NCBI GenBank assembly: GCA_023265395.1
Contig: JAHFTX010000002.1
Coordinates: forward strand, 62,001 to 126,000
Length of the DNA: 64,000 bases
Source of the DNA: Thermoplasmata archaeon
Lineage (GTDB): Archaea; Thermoplasmatota; DTKX01; JAHFTX01
Direction: 5' to 3'
Of this stretch, positions 1 through 6,858 are shown piece by piece. Both the position numbers and the translations under genes were made by a program. Positions within the stretch are counted from its first letter, which is position 1. The number at the start of each line of letters is the position of its first letter. Below the pieces are notes generated by a model that searched no databases, was not told the origin of the DNA, and saw only the letters and a list, made by a program, of their open reading frames with translations.

Positions 1-881
1 CCCAGCCGTTCCTGAGCGGTGCCATCTCCAAGACGGTCAACGTCCCCTCCGAGACGACGGTCGAGGAGATCGAGGAGATCTACGTCGAGGCGTGGAAGAC
101 CGGCCTCAAGGCCATCGCCATCTACCGCGACGGCTCCAAGCTCAGCCAACCGCTCAACGTCACCGATGGCTCGAGCGAGCAGACCGACGACGAGGAGGTC
201 CCCACGGTCGTCGTCGCACCCGCGCGCCCGGCCGGGCTGGTGCGCGGCGAGCGCAAGGTGCTCCCCAAGAAGCGCGTAGGCTTCACCATCGAGTCGGAGG
301 TGGGCAGCCACAAGGTGTTCCTGCGCACTGGCGAGTACGAGGATGGCACGCTTGGCGAGATCTTCATCGACATGTACAAGGAGGGCGCGGCGTACCGCAG
401 CCTCGTCAACTGCTTCGCCATCGCGGTGAGCATCGGCTTGCAGTATGGCGTGCCGCTGGAGAAGTTCGTCAACAGCTTCACCTTCACGCGCTTCGAGCCC
501 TCGGGCATGACCGACCACCCCAACATCCGCACGGCGACGAGCCTGCTCGACTTCGTCTTCCGGGTGCTGGGGATGGAGTACCTCGGCCGCACCGACTTCG
601 TGCACATCCAGCCCAAGTCGATCGACGAGCCCGTGCTCCCGCCCGTGGCGGGGGCCCAGGCGGCCCCCGTCCTGGCTGCTGCCGCGGCCGCCGGTGCGGC
701 CACGGCTGCGGTGGTCGATGCGACCTTGCGCTCGGAGGCCGCGCGCAGCTCCGCGGCCAGCGCGGCGCTCGAGAACATGATGGGCGACGCGCCCCCCTGT
801 GACGCGTGCGGGCACATCACCGTGCGCAACGGCGCCTGCTACAAGTGCATCAACTGTGGCAACTCGATGGGCTGCAGCTGA
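1..881 (+). CDS. nrdJ: Adenosylcobalamin-dependent (class II) ribonucleotide reductase, C-terminal part
   Basis: The reading frame is open from base 3 and its start lies outside the window. Class II ribonucleotide reductases reduce ribonucleotides to deoxyribonucleotides with coenzyme B12. The visible part opens with the family signature [13 protein letters not shown] and then [13 protein letters not shown], close to the end of the catalytic barrel. A second conserved block around [20 protein letters not shown] follows, then an Ala-rich linker, and the protein ends in a cysteine-rich tail with CDAC, CYKC and a final CS. In this family the tail cysteines re-reduce the active site. The Ala-rich linker between body and tail looks flexible. 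The assignment is firm; the missing N-terminus prevents checking the active-site cysteines. Confidence 0.93.
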   Translation, partial: QPFLSGAISKTVNVPSETTVEEIEEIYVEAWKTGLKAIAIYRDGSKLSQPLNVTDGSSEQTDDEEVPTVVVAPARPAGLVRGERKVLPKKRVGFTIESEVGSHKVFLRTGEYEDGTLGEIFIDMYKEGAAYRSLVNCFAIAVSIGLQYGVPLEKFVNSFTFTRFEPSGMTDHPNIRTATSLLDFVFRVLGMEYLGRTDFVHIQPKSIDEPVLPPVAGAQAAPVLAAAAAAGAATAAVVDATLRSEAARSSAASAALENMMGDAPPCDACGHITVRNGACYKCINCGNSMGCS

Positions 882-896
882 TCGGCTCTGACGGCG

Positions 897-917
897 GCGG
901 GAGGGCGCACCTCCCGC
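897..917 (+). terminator. Stem-loop downstream of nrdJ
   Basis: A perfect 8-bp inverted repeat (GCGGGAGG / CCTCCCGC) with a 5-nt loop begins 16 bases after the nrdJ stop. A T5 run follows about 37 bases later. The repeat is seen directly; a role in termination or 3' end formation is inference. Confidence 0.4.
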
Positions 918-950
918 GGCCGGTCCCGCAGCCTCGGGTCACCTGGGGGA

Positions 951-962
951 GCCTTTTTAGGC
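951..962 (+). promoter_or_regulatory. TATA-like box before the PAS sensor gene
   Basis: GCCTTTTTAGGC is an AT-rich interruption in G+C-rich sequence. The expected transcription start about 25 bases downstream falls at about 982, exactly on a GTG in frame with the next gene, so a leaderless transcript is possible. The same T5 run could instead end nrdJ transcription. Confidence 0.4.
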
Positions 963-981
963 CCTCAGCCGCACGGCAGCA

Positions 982-3231
982 GTGCTGAGGTGCTGGCGCC
1001 TGCCGCAGGACCCCCCCGAGCGTTCGCCACCGGCTGCGCTCGAACCGCAATGGGGTCAGTCCACCAGCGGACCCCTCAGGGGCACCGCCCCGCCCATGGG
1101 GTTGCTCATCCGCCTCGACTCCTCGGGACGCGTCCGTTCCCTCAGTGGCTCGAGGGAGCTGCTGGGGCAGCTTGGCGGCGACGAGCTGATCGGGATGTCG
1201 CTGCTGCGGGTGCTCCCCCCGCAGGGTCGCGAGACGCTGCGGCACCTGCTGCGCGAGGTGTTGTTGCTGGGGATGCCCCTGCAAGCCGAGCTCGAACTGC
1301 AAGGGGGCGCGGCTGCCCAGCCGGTGCTCCTGGCACCGGTGCCCACGGGGGGGATCGACGAGCTGCTGCTCATCTGCCCCTGGCGCGGGGGCAGCGCCCG
1401 GCGTCTGAGCCCCGACTCGGCGGCGCCCGCCGACCAGCGGTGGGTCGTCGACGAGGCACCGATCGGCACCATCCTCATCGATGACACCGGTGCGATCGTG
1501 CAGGCCAACGCGATCGCGAAGCTGCTGCTCGAGCTCGACGAGGGTCTCGAGGGGCTGCAGCTCGAGGAGGTCCCGCCGCTCCAGCGCGCGGGGCTGGCCG
1601 CGGAGCTGCGGGAGGTGCTCGGCACGGGCCGCAACCTCAGCCGTCCGCTGGCCCGCGGCGAGGTGGGCGCCCCGGCGGTCTGGTGCTCGACGGCGCTGCG
1701 CACCGACGAGGGCGGCCGCATCGTGGCGTTGGCGCTCTACCTGGTCGACCAGCTGCCTCTGGCGATGATCGAGGCGGACCTCGACCGCAACCGGCAGCTG
1801 CTCGACCTGCTCGTCGAGGAGAACGCCGAGGCGATCGTGGTCGTCGACCGCCTCGGGCGGGTGCTGCGGGCCAACGGGGCGGCGGTGCGCCTGCTTGCGC
1901 TGCCCAACGAGATGCTCGTGCACCATCCCATCCAGGAGCTGCTGCGTGACCCGCTGGGCGAAGGGGTTGCGCTCTGGCGCCTGCTGGGCCTGGCGACAGA
2001 TGAGCGCCTCGAGCTGCGGATCCCCCACGTCGATGGCACCAGCACACCGGCACAGGTGCGCTGCCGCACCATCTCCCGCGACCAGCACCAGCTGGTGCTC
2101 ACCGACCAGAGCGCCCAGCAGCGTCTGCACGACGTGCGGCAGGCCGCCGATGGGGTGTTGCGCGCGCTGCTGGAGTCAGCGCCCAGCGCGCTGGCCCTCG
2201 TCGGGGCCGATGGCAAGGTCCGTGACGCCAACGCGGCCATGCTGACGCTCCTGGGGATGGCGCCATCGGTGGTGGTCGGTGCGCCGCTGTCGGCGGTGGC
2301 AACCCAGCTGCCCTTGGCCCCGGGCCGCGATCCCCAGTCGCTGCACACCCACCTGACTGCCCTGCTCTCCCCGGGGGGACCGCGGGTCGTGCGCGTGCCA
2401 CTGCGGCCGCCAGCGCCGGGCCATTCAGCGGAGCTGCAGCTGATCCGTCTCGATGGCCCCCTGCCCGAGCAGCCACTGGTGCTGTTGGCGCTCGACATCT
2501 CCGGCGCCGGCTCGTGGGGTGAGGGAGAGGCACTGATGCCCTCGCTGGCGCTGCTGATCGATGAATCGCTGCGCTACCTCAACGACCCGTTGCTGAAGAT
2601 GGTGCTGCTGAGCGAGAACTCGCGCGAGGGCTCGCCCCGACTGCTCGAGGGGCTCGAGGGCCAGTACCAGCTGGCCCACTCGCTGCTGGTGCGACTGCGA
2701 CGGCTCTGCGGGGCATTGCACAAGCAGCCGCAGCTGAGCGATGCGCGGGTAGCGGTGCGCGAAGGCGTCGCTGCCGCGACGGCAGGATGGACCCAGAGCG
2801 ACCCGGTGGTGGTGGTCCCTCCCCGACCGGTCCCGGTGCGCGCGGAGGCCAGCCAGCTGTCCCTGATCGTCGAGGAACTGGTCCGCAACGGCCTGGAGGC
2901 CACCGGGGGCCTCGAGGGCGAGGTCACGGTGTTGCTGCGTATCGCCGACGACCACGCCGAGCTGTTGGTGCGCGACCTCGGCGCGGGGATCGACCCCACG
3001 CAGGTGCCCACGCTCACCACCCCCTTCCACAGCATGCGCCTCGACCGTGACACCCAGGTGCGCGGGCTGGGGCTGTGCTCGGCGGCGGTGATGGCCCACC
3101 GCCTGGGTGCGCAGCTGCGCCTGTTGCCGTCGCAGGCAGACTCCCCCGACGTCGGTACCCAGTGGCAGCTGCGCGTCCCGCTCTCTCCCCTGCGGGAGAG
3201 CATCGAGGGAGCATCCGAGCGCGGACCCTGA
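982..3231 (+). CDS. Multi-PAS sensor protein with histidine kinase-type ATPase domain
   Basis: About four PAS-like modules come first (roughly residues 40-130, 155-260, 275-395 and 400-510). A helical dimerisation-like segment (about 515-600) and a C-terminal HATPase domain follow. The ATPase has the N box (VEELVRNGLEA), G1 (DLGAGID) and G2 (GLGLCSA). No transmembrane segment is evident, so it is probably a cytoplasmic sensor. Where a HisKA H box is expected, the sequence reads ESLRYLNDPLLKM, without the phospho-accepting histidine. The GTG at 982 matches a TATA-like box, but the first 38 residues look like low-complexity filler; the ATG at 1096 just before PAS1 is the alternative. A ferredoxin starts 7 bases after the stop, suggesting one transcript. 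Confidence 0.82.
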   Translation: MLRCWRLPQDPPERSPPAALEPQWGQSTSGPLRGTAPPMGLLIRLDSSGRVRSLSGSRELLGQLGGDELIGMSLLRVLPPQGRETLRHLLREVLLLGMPLQAELELQGGAAAQPVLLAPVPTGGIDELLLICPWRGGSARRLSPDSAAPADQRWVVDEAPIGTILIDDTGAIVQANAIAKLLLELDEGLEGLQLEEVPPLQRAGLAAELREVLGTGRNLSRPLARGEVGAPAVWCSTALRTDEGGRIVALALYLVDQLPLAMIEADLDRNRQLLDLLVEENAEAIVVVDRLGRVLRANGAAVRLLALPNEMLVHHPIQELLRDPLGEGVALWRLLGLATDERLELRIPHVDGTSTPAQVRCRTISRDQHQLVLTDQSAQQRLHDVRQAADGVLRALLESAPSALALVGADGKVRDANAAMLTLLGMAPSVVVGAPLSAVATQLPLAPGRDPQSLHTHLTALLSPGGPRVVRVPLRPPAPGHSAELQLIRLDGPLPEQPLVLLALDISGAGSWGEGEALMPSLALLIDESLRYLNDPLLKMVLLSENSREGSPRLLEGLEGQYQLAHSLLVRLRRLCGALHKQPQLSDARVAVREGVAAATAGWTQSDPVVVVPPRPVPVRAEASQLSLIVEELVRNGLEATGGLEGEVTVLLRIADDHAELLVRDLGAGIDPTQVPTLTTPFHSMRLDRDTQVRGLGLCSAAVMAHRLGAQLRLLPSQADSPDVGTQWQLRVPLSPLRESIEGASERGP

Positions 3232-3238
3232 GGCGGCG

Positions 3239-3469
3239 ATGGTCGAGCTCTACATCGACTACCGGCGCTGCGAGGGGCAAGGACCATGCGTCGACGTCTG
3301 CCCCGTCGACGTGCTCGAACTGCGACCGCCCGCGCACGACCTGCCGCTGGCCACACAGCTGCGGGTGCGCCTGCACGGTGGCAAGCAGGCCTTCCTGATC
3401 GGCGAGTGCATCGGCTGTGGGAAGTGCGTTCCCGTCTGCCCGACCCAGGCGTTGACGCTCTACGAATAG
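3239..3469 (+). CDS. Dicluster ferredoxin, probably 3Fe-4S/4Fe-4S
   Basis: A 76-residue small electron carrier. The second motif, CIGCGKCVPVCP, is a complete 4Fe-4S site. The first, CEGQGPCVDVCP, has Gln where the second cysteine should be, leaving three cysteines, the pattern of sites that hold a 3Fe-4S cluster. About 30 residues separate the two motifs, as in archaeal seven-iron ferredoxins. The ATG at 3239 was chosen because it opens directly on the fold; the frame extends upstream only inside the preceding gene. Its close spacing to the PAS sensor gene suggests co-transcription. The redox partner cannot be deduced. Confidence 0.85.
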   Translation: MVELYIDYRRCEGQGPCVDVCPVDVLELRPPAHDLPLATQLRVRLHGGKQAFLIGECIGCGKCVPVCPTQALTLYE

Positions 3470-3503
3470 CTGCGGCGACGGTCCCAGGTCTCCGCGCGCG
3501 TGC

Positions 3504-3947
3504 TCAACGAGGTCCGAGCTGCAGCTTCTTGGCCAGCGCCGCCAGGTCTTCCACGGGTGGTCGCTTGGATTGGCGCATGGCGTAGTGGATCGGGCCGCCA
3601 CCGTCGCCGACCCACCGCGGGATCAGGTGGAGGTGGACGTGCCAGACCTCCTGGCCCGCCGCAGCGCCGTCGTTGAGGCCGAGGGTCAACCCATCGGAGC
3701 CGATGGCCTCCTGCAGGTGCACCGCCAGGGCGTCGCCCAGTTCGAAGACCGCCGCCCGGTCGGCGGCGGAGAGGTCGCTCAACGACGAGCCGTGGGCCTT
3801 GGGGATCACCACGGTGTGCCCACGGGAGAGGGGATGGATGTCGAGGAACGCGACGGCGCGAGGACCCTCCGCCACCCTGTGGCTGGGGCTGGTACCGCGG
3901 GCGATCTCGCAGAAGAGGCAGTGGGGGTCGGCGCGGGGCTTGGCCAT
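3504..3947 (-). CDS. HIT family nucleotide hydrolase/transferase
   Basis: HIT proteins hydrolyse or transfer nucleotide phosphates through a histidine triad. The triad is visible as HVHLHLIPRW near residue 100. An N-terminal CLFC pair may bind zinc, as in many microbial HIT proteins, and the conserved FLDIHPLSRGHTVVIPK block lies in between. The ATG at 3947 gives 147 residues, the usual length; a longer frame to 3974 adds nine unlikely residues. It is divergent from the MutY-type gene. The exact substrate (for example an adenosine phosphoramidate or dinucleoside polyphosphate) cannot be told from the sequence. Confidence 0.87.
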   Translation of the reverse strand: MAKPRADPHCLFCEIARGTSPSHRVAEGPRAVAFLDIHPLSRGHTVVIPKAHGSSLSDLSAADRAAVFELGDALAVHLQEAIGSDGLTLGLNDGAAAGQEVWHVHLHLIPRWVGDGGGPIHYAMRQSKRPPVEDLAALAKKLQLGPR

Positions 3948-4032
3948 GGGCAGCCCGTGGCCGGACCACCACAAAGCCGTTTCGACCGATCAGGGCCCGA
4001 AACCTCTTGGCGCGGGCCTCGGCTGCCGGGGT

Positions 4033-4935
4033 GTGGCTGTCCCAAGCTCCGCGAGGGTACGCCGCCTGCTGCTGGCGTGGTATCGGCGCGACGGACGCGC
4101 GCTGCCGTGGCGCCTCACCACCGAGCCCTACGCGATCCTGGTCTCCGAGCTGATGCTCCAGCAGACCCCGGTGGCGCGGGTGGTGCCCCGCTACGAGGCG
4201 TGGCTCGATCGGTTCCCCACCCTTGCCGCGCTGGCAGATGCCCCGACCGGCGACGTGCTACGCCAGTGGCAGGGACTTGGCTACAACCGCCGTGCCCTGG
4301 CGTTGCAGCGCTGCGCCCAGGCCGTCGTCGCCGATGGTGGTGCGCTGCCCCAGGATGATGCCGCGCTGCGCGCGCTCCCAGGGATCGGTCCCTACACCGC
4401 CGCCGCCCTCCGCTGCTTCGCCTTCGGACAACCCATCGCTCCGCTCGACGTCAACCTGCTGCGGGTCCTCCATCGGCTGCAGGGGCACACCGGCGCGCCG
4501 CCACGGACTGCTGCTGCGGGCCTGCGACGGTTCGCCGATGACGTGGTGCACTCCAACGACCCGCCAGCGGTGGCCAACGCGCTGATGGACCTGGGGGCGA
4601 CCATCTGCACGGCGCGTGCACCGCAGTGTGGTGCATGTCCGCTGATGCACCTGTGCCCCAGCAGCCACCGTGTGGTCATCGCGCCACGCCGAAGGGCGGG
4701 TGCCTCCTTCGTTGGCTCCGATCGTCAGCTGCGCGGGCGGCTGCTGGCTGCGGTCGTGGCTGGACCCCACCGGGGGCTGAGCCTCGCTGCGATCCATCGG
4801 CGGTGGCCCCTGCGACCGCGCCCGCAGCGAGCGCGCTTGGCGACGCTGGCGAAAGCCCTCGAGGCCGATGGACTGCTGCAGCGCCGCAGCAACGGCAGGG
4901 GGGTCCATCTGCAGCTGCCCAAGCGGAAGGGCTAG
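4033..4935 (+). CDS. mutY: MutY-type HhH-GPD DNA glycosylase with 4Fe-4S cluster
   Basis: Base-excision repair glycosylase that removes a mispaired base, adenine opposite 8-oxoguanine if it is a true MutY. The catalytic Glu lies in SELMLQQTPVARVVPRY, the helix-hairpin-helix in LPGIGPYTAAALRCFAFG, and the catalytic Asp in PLDVNLLRVLHRL. The iron-sulfur ligands have the canonical C-x6-C-x2-C-x5-C spacing (CTARAPQCGACPLMHLC). DVN replaces the DGN of typical MutY, so a thymine/uracil mismatch glycosylase of the MIG type remains possible. The bacterial NUDIX-like C-terminal domain is absent; a short basic, winged-helix-like tail takes its place. The start is uncertain: GTG 4033 was chosen because it lies just before the conserved region, while the frame is open far upstream. 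It converges on the next gene and shares its stop. Confidence 0.83.
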   Translation: MAVPSSARVRRLLLAWYRRDGRALPWRLTTEPYAILVSELMLQQTPVARVVPRYEAWLDRFPTLAALADAPTGDVLRQWQGLGYNRRALALQRCAQAVVADGGALPQDDAALRALPGIGPYTAAALRCFAFGQPIAPLDVNLLRVLHRLQGHTGAPPRTAAAGLRRFADDVVHSNDPPAVANALMDLGATICTARAPQCGACPLMHLCPSSHRVVIAPRRRAGASFVGSDRQLRGRLLAAVVAGPHRGLSLAAIHRRWPLRPRPQRARLATLAKALEADGLLQRRSNGRGVHLQLPKRKG

Positions 4936-5579
4936 GCCTTGACACCCGCTGGCCAGAGCACCACGATGGTGGTACGCCCCTCGCCGCGGGGCGTGTGGCG
5001 CGAGAAGGGCGGCATCCATACCAGCGAACCGGCCGGGTGCCGCCCCCGCTCGTCGACGACGGTCCCCTCGACGACCAAGTAGAGCTCGCCGCCAAGATGG
5101 GTATGGGGCACGAAGGCCTCTGCACCGGCATCGGCGGGGATGCGGTAGGCCACCAACCCCGTGCTACCCTGACGCGCGACCTTGGCGAACTGCACCCCAC
5201 CCGCGATGGTCTTCCACGGCAGCGAATCGAGCCCCGGTTGCGGCTGCATCCCCACGTAGGGGCGCAAGTCGATGCTGAATCGGCCGGCGTCGATGTCACC
5301 GCGTGGAAGTCCCTCGATCGCCGTGGCCAGGGCGATGTCGCGGGCCGTCAGCCCCTTGACGTCGTGGCTGTGCGTGGTCACCTCGACGGCACCATAGCGC
5401 AGCACCAGGTCGGGATGGTGGTCCAGCCCCTCGGCGGTGCGCGCGATCGACATCGCAAGGTCGACGCACTGCCCGTAGCTGGGCAGCGTGAACACCTTGT
5501 GGAGCTTGCCTTCGGCGACCACCCAGCCGGGCAGCTTGGCCACGGCCGCAGCCAGGTCAGAAGCCGAGAGGAGGGACAT
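4932..5579 (-). CDS. Pterin-4a-carbinolamine dehydratase fused to a cupin domain
   Basis: The first ~95 residues are a pterin-4a-carbinolamine dehydratase (PhhB/DCoH) domain. They contain HHPDLVLRYGAVEVTTHSHD, which carries the family's active-site histidine pair and the later conserved His. The last ~115 residues form a ChrR-like cupin with HTHLGGELYLVVEG and a late His in PPFSRHTPRGE, likely metal ligands. Stand-alone dehydratases are about 100 residues, so this is a two-domain fusion. The role of a carbinolamine dehydratase here is unclear, since no aromatic amino acid hydroxylase is in view; some such proteins are thought to serve molybdopterin metabolism. The stop shares the bases CTAG with the convergent MutY-type gene. 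An AT-rich box at 5606-5615 fits a nearly leaderless start. Confidence 0.82.
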   Translation of the reverse strand: MSLLSASDLAAAVAKLPGWVVAEGKLHKVFTLPSYGQCVDLAMSIARTAEGLDHHPDLVLRYGAVEVTTHSHDVKGLTARDIALATAIEGLPRGDIDAGRFSIDLRPYVGMQPQPGLDSLPWKTIAGGVQFAKVARQGSTGLVAYRIPADAGAEAFVPHTHLGGELYLVVEGTVVDERGRHPAGSLVWMPPFSRHTPRGEGRTTIVVLWPAGVKA

Positions 5580-5605
5580 CGTATCGTGCCACCTGAGACC
5601 GGAAC

Positions 5606-5615
5606 GCTATTTGAG
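5606..5615 (-). promoter_or_regulatory. TATA-like box for the dehydratase-cupin gene
   Basis: Reads CTCAAATAGC on the minus strand, about 27-36 bases before the ATG at 5579, which predicts a very short leader. Assigned from spacing and base composition only. Confidence 0.4.
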
Positions 5616-5660
5616 GGCAGCCTGACGCACCCGCAGGGCGCACCCTGGGCGCGAGAGGAT

Positions 5661-5734
5661 AGCGGGGAGTGGATTTGAACCACTGGTCTACGGGTTATGA
5701 GCCCGTCGGGATGTCCTGGCTACCCCACCCCGCT
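5661..5734 (-). tRNA. Initiator tRNA-Met (CAU)
   Basis: The 74-nt cloverleaf is complete on the minus strand. The acceptor stem AGCGGGG pairs with CCCCGCT, giving an A1-U72 first pair. The anticodon arm ACGGG-CTCATAA-CCCGT has three consecutive G-C pairs below the loop, and the T arm contains GGTTCAAATCC. The A1-U72 pair and the GGG/CCC anticodon stem are marks of an archaeal initiator tRNA rather than the elongator. CCA is not encoded. It has its own TATA-like box. Confidence 0.94.
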
Positions 5735-5763
5735 ACGAGGATGCCGCGACCATGGGAAGGCCT

Positions 5764-5773
5764 TGGATAAGGG
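5764..5773 (-). promoter_or_regulatory. TATA-like box for initiator tRNA-Met
   Basis: CCCTTATCCA on the minus strand lies about 30-39 bases before the tRNA 5' end, consistent with an archaeal box A serving the tRNA gene. Confidence 0.5.
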
Positions 5774-5903
5774 TTGTGGTGGCGCTCCAAGGCGCCGGTC
5801 ACATCTGAGAGTGCGTCGGCTCGTGCGCCGCTACGGCAGCTACGCTTATGGCCGATTCGCCCGTTGCGCGCCCCAGGCCCAGCGAGCCTTGGGGTGGACA
5901 GAG

Positions 5904-6845
5904 ATGAGCAAGATCAGCATCATCGGCGCCGGTCAGGTCGGAGCCGCGACGGCAGTGCGCCTGGTGGACATGGAACTGGTCGACGAGGTCGTCCTCTTCG
6001 ACGTCGTCGACGACATGCCGCAGGGCAAGGCCCTCGACATCGCCCAGAGCACCCCCGTGGTGCAGAAGCAGGTGGCGATCCGCGGGACCAACGCCTACAA
6101 GGACATCGCCGACAGCGACATCGTCGTCGTCACCGCCGGCTTCCCGCGCAAGCCGGGGATGGACCGCCTCGACCTGTTGGCCAAGAACATCGAGATCAAC
6201 AAGTCCGTCAGCGCCAACATCGTCACCTACGCCCCCAGGACCATCGTGCTCTACGTCGCCAACCCGCTGGACCTGATGACCTACGTCTGCCACAAGCTGA
6301 CCAAGTTCCCCGCGCAGCGGGTCTTCGGCATGGCCGGCGTGCTCGACACGACCCGCTTCCGCACCTTCGTGGCGATGGAGACGGGCTACACCATCCGTGA
6401 CGTCCAGGCCCAGGTCATGGGCGGCCATGGCGACGCGATGGTGCCGCTGGTGCGCTACTGCTCGGTGGCGGGCATCCCGCTGACGGAGCTGCTCCCCAAG
6501 GCCAAGATCGATGCCATCGTCGACCGCACCCAGAAGGGCGGCGGCGAGATCGTCAAGCTCCTCAAGACCGGTTCGGCCTACTACGCCCCCGGCGCTGCCG
6601 TCGCGCAGATGTGCCAGGCGATCGTGCGCGACGAGAAGCGCATCCTGCCGGTGTGCGCCCAGCTCGATGGCGAGTACGGCTACAAGGGGCCCTTCGTGGG
6701 CGTGCCGGTGGTGCTCGGCCGCAAGGGCGTCGAGAAGGTGCTGCAGCTGCAGCTCGACGCACAGGAGAAGGCGCTGCTGGCCAAGTCGGTGTCGAGCCTG
6801 CAGGAGCAGCTCGACGAGATCGAGAAGGGGAAGATGTACCAGTAG
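5904..6845 (+). CDS. mdh: Malate dehydrogenase (NAD-dependent)
   Basis: A 313-residue member of the LDH-like malate dehydrogenase family, interconverting malate and oxaloacetate in the citric acid cycle. The N-terminal Rossmann motif is IGAGQVGAATA. The substrate loop reads GFPRKPGMDRLDLL, with Arg where lactate dehydrogenases have Gln. VANPLDLMTYV follows, and the catalytic His is in VMGGHGDAMVPL. Length matches the family. The ATG at 5904 starts directly on the Rossmann strand; the open frame upstream runs through the tRNA region and is not coding. It is convergent with gltX, with only 13 bases between the stops. Confidence 0.94.
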   Translation: MSKISIIGAGQVGAATAVRLVDMELVDEVVLFDVVDDMPQGKALDIAQSTPVVQKQVAIRGTNAYKDIADSDIVVVTAGFPRKPGMDRLDLLAKNIEINKSVSANIVTYAPRTIVLYVANPLDLMTYVCHKLTKFPAQRVFGMAGVLDTTRFRTFVAMETGYTIRDVQAQVMGGHGDAMVPLVRYCSVAGIPLTELLPKAKIDAIVDRTQKGGGEIVKLLKTGSAYYAPGAAVAQMCQAIVRDEKRILPVCAQLDGEYGYKGPFVGVPVVLGRKGVEKVLQLQLDAQEKALLAKSVSSLQEQLDEIEKGKMYQ

Positions 6846-6858
6846 GGCCAAGCGCCCC

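Noticed and set aside
850-2130. Open frame of 426 codons on the minus strand opposite the PAS sensor
   Set aside because: Shadow; it overlaps PAS domains on the plus strand and has a His/Gln/Arg-rich composition.
5697-5903. N-terminal extension of malate dehydrogenase
   Set aside because: The open frame runs through the tRNA-Met gene and its promoter region; the Rossmann strand begins at the ATG 5904.
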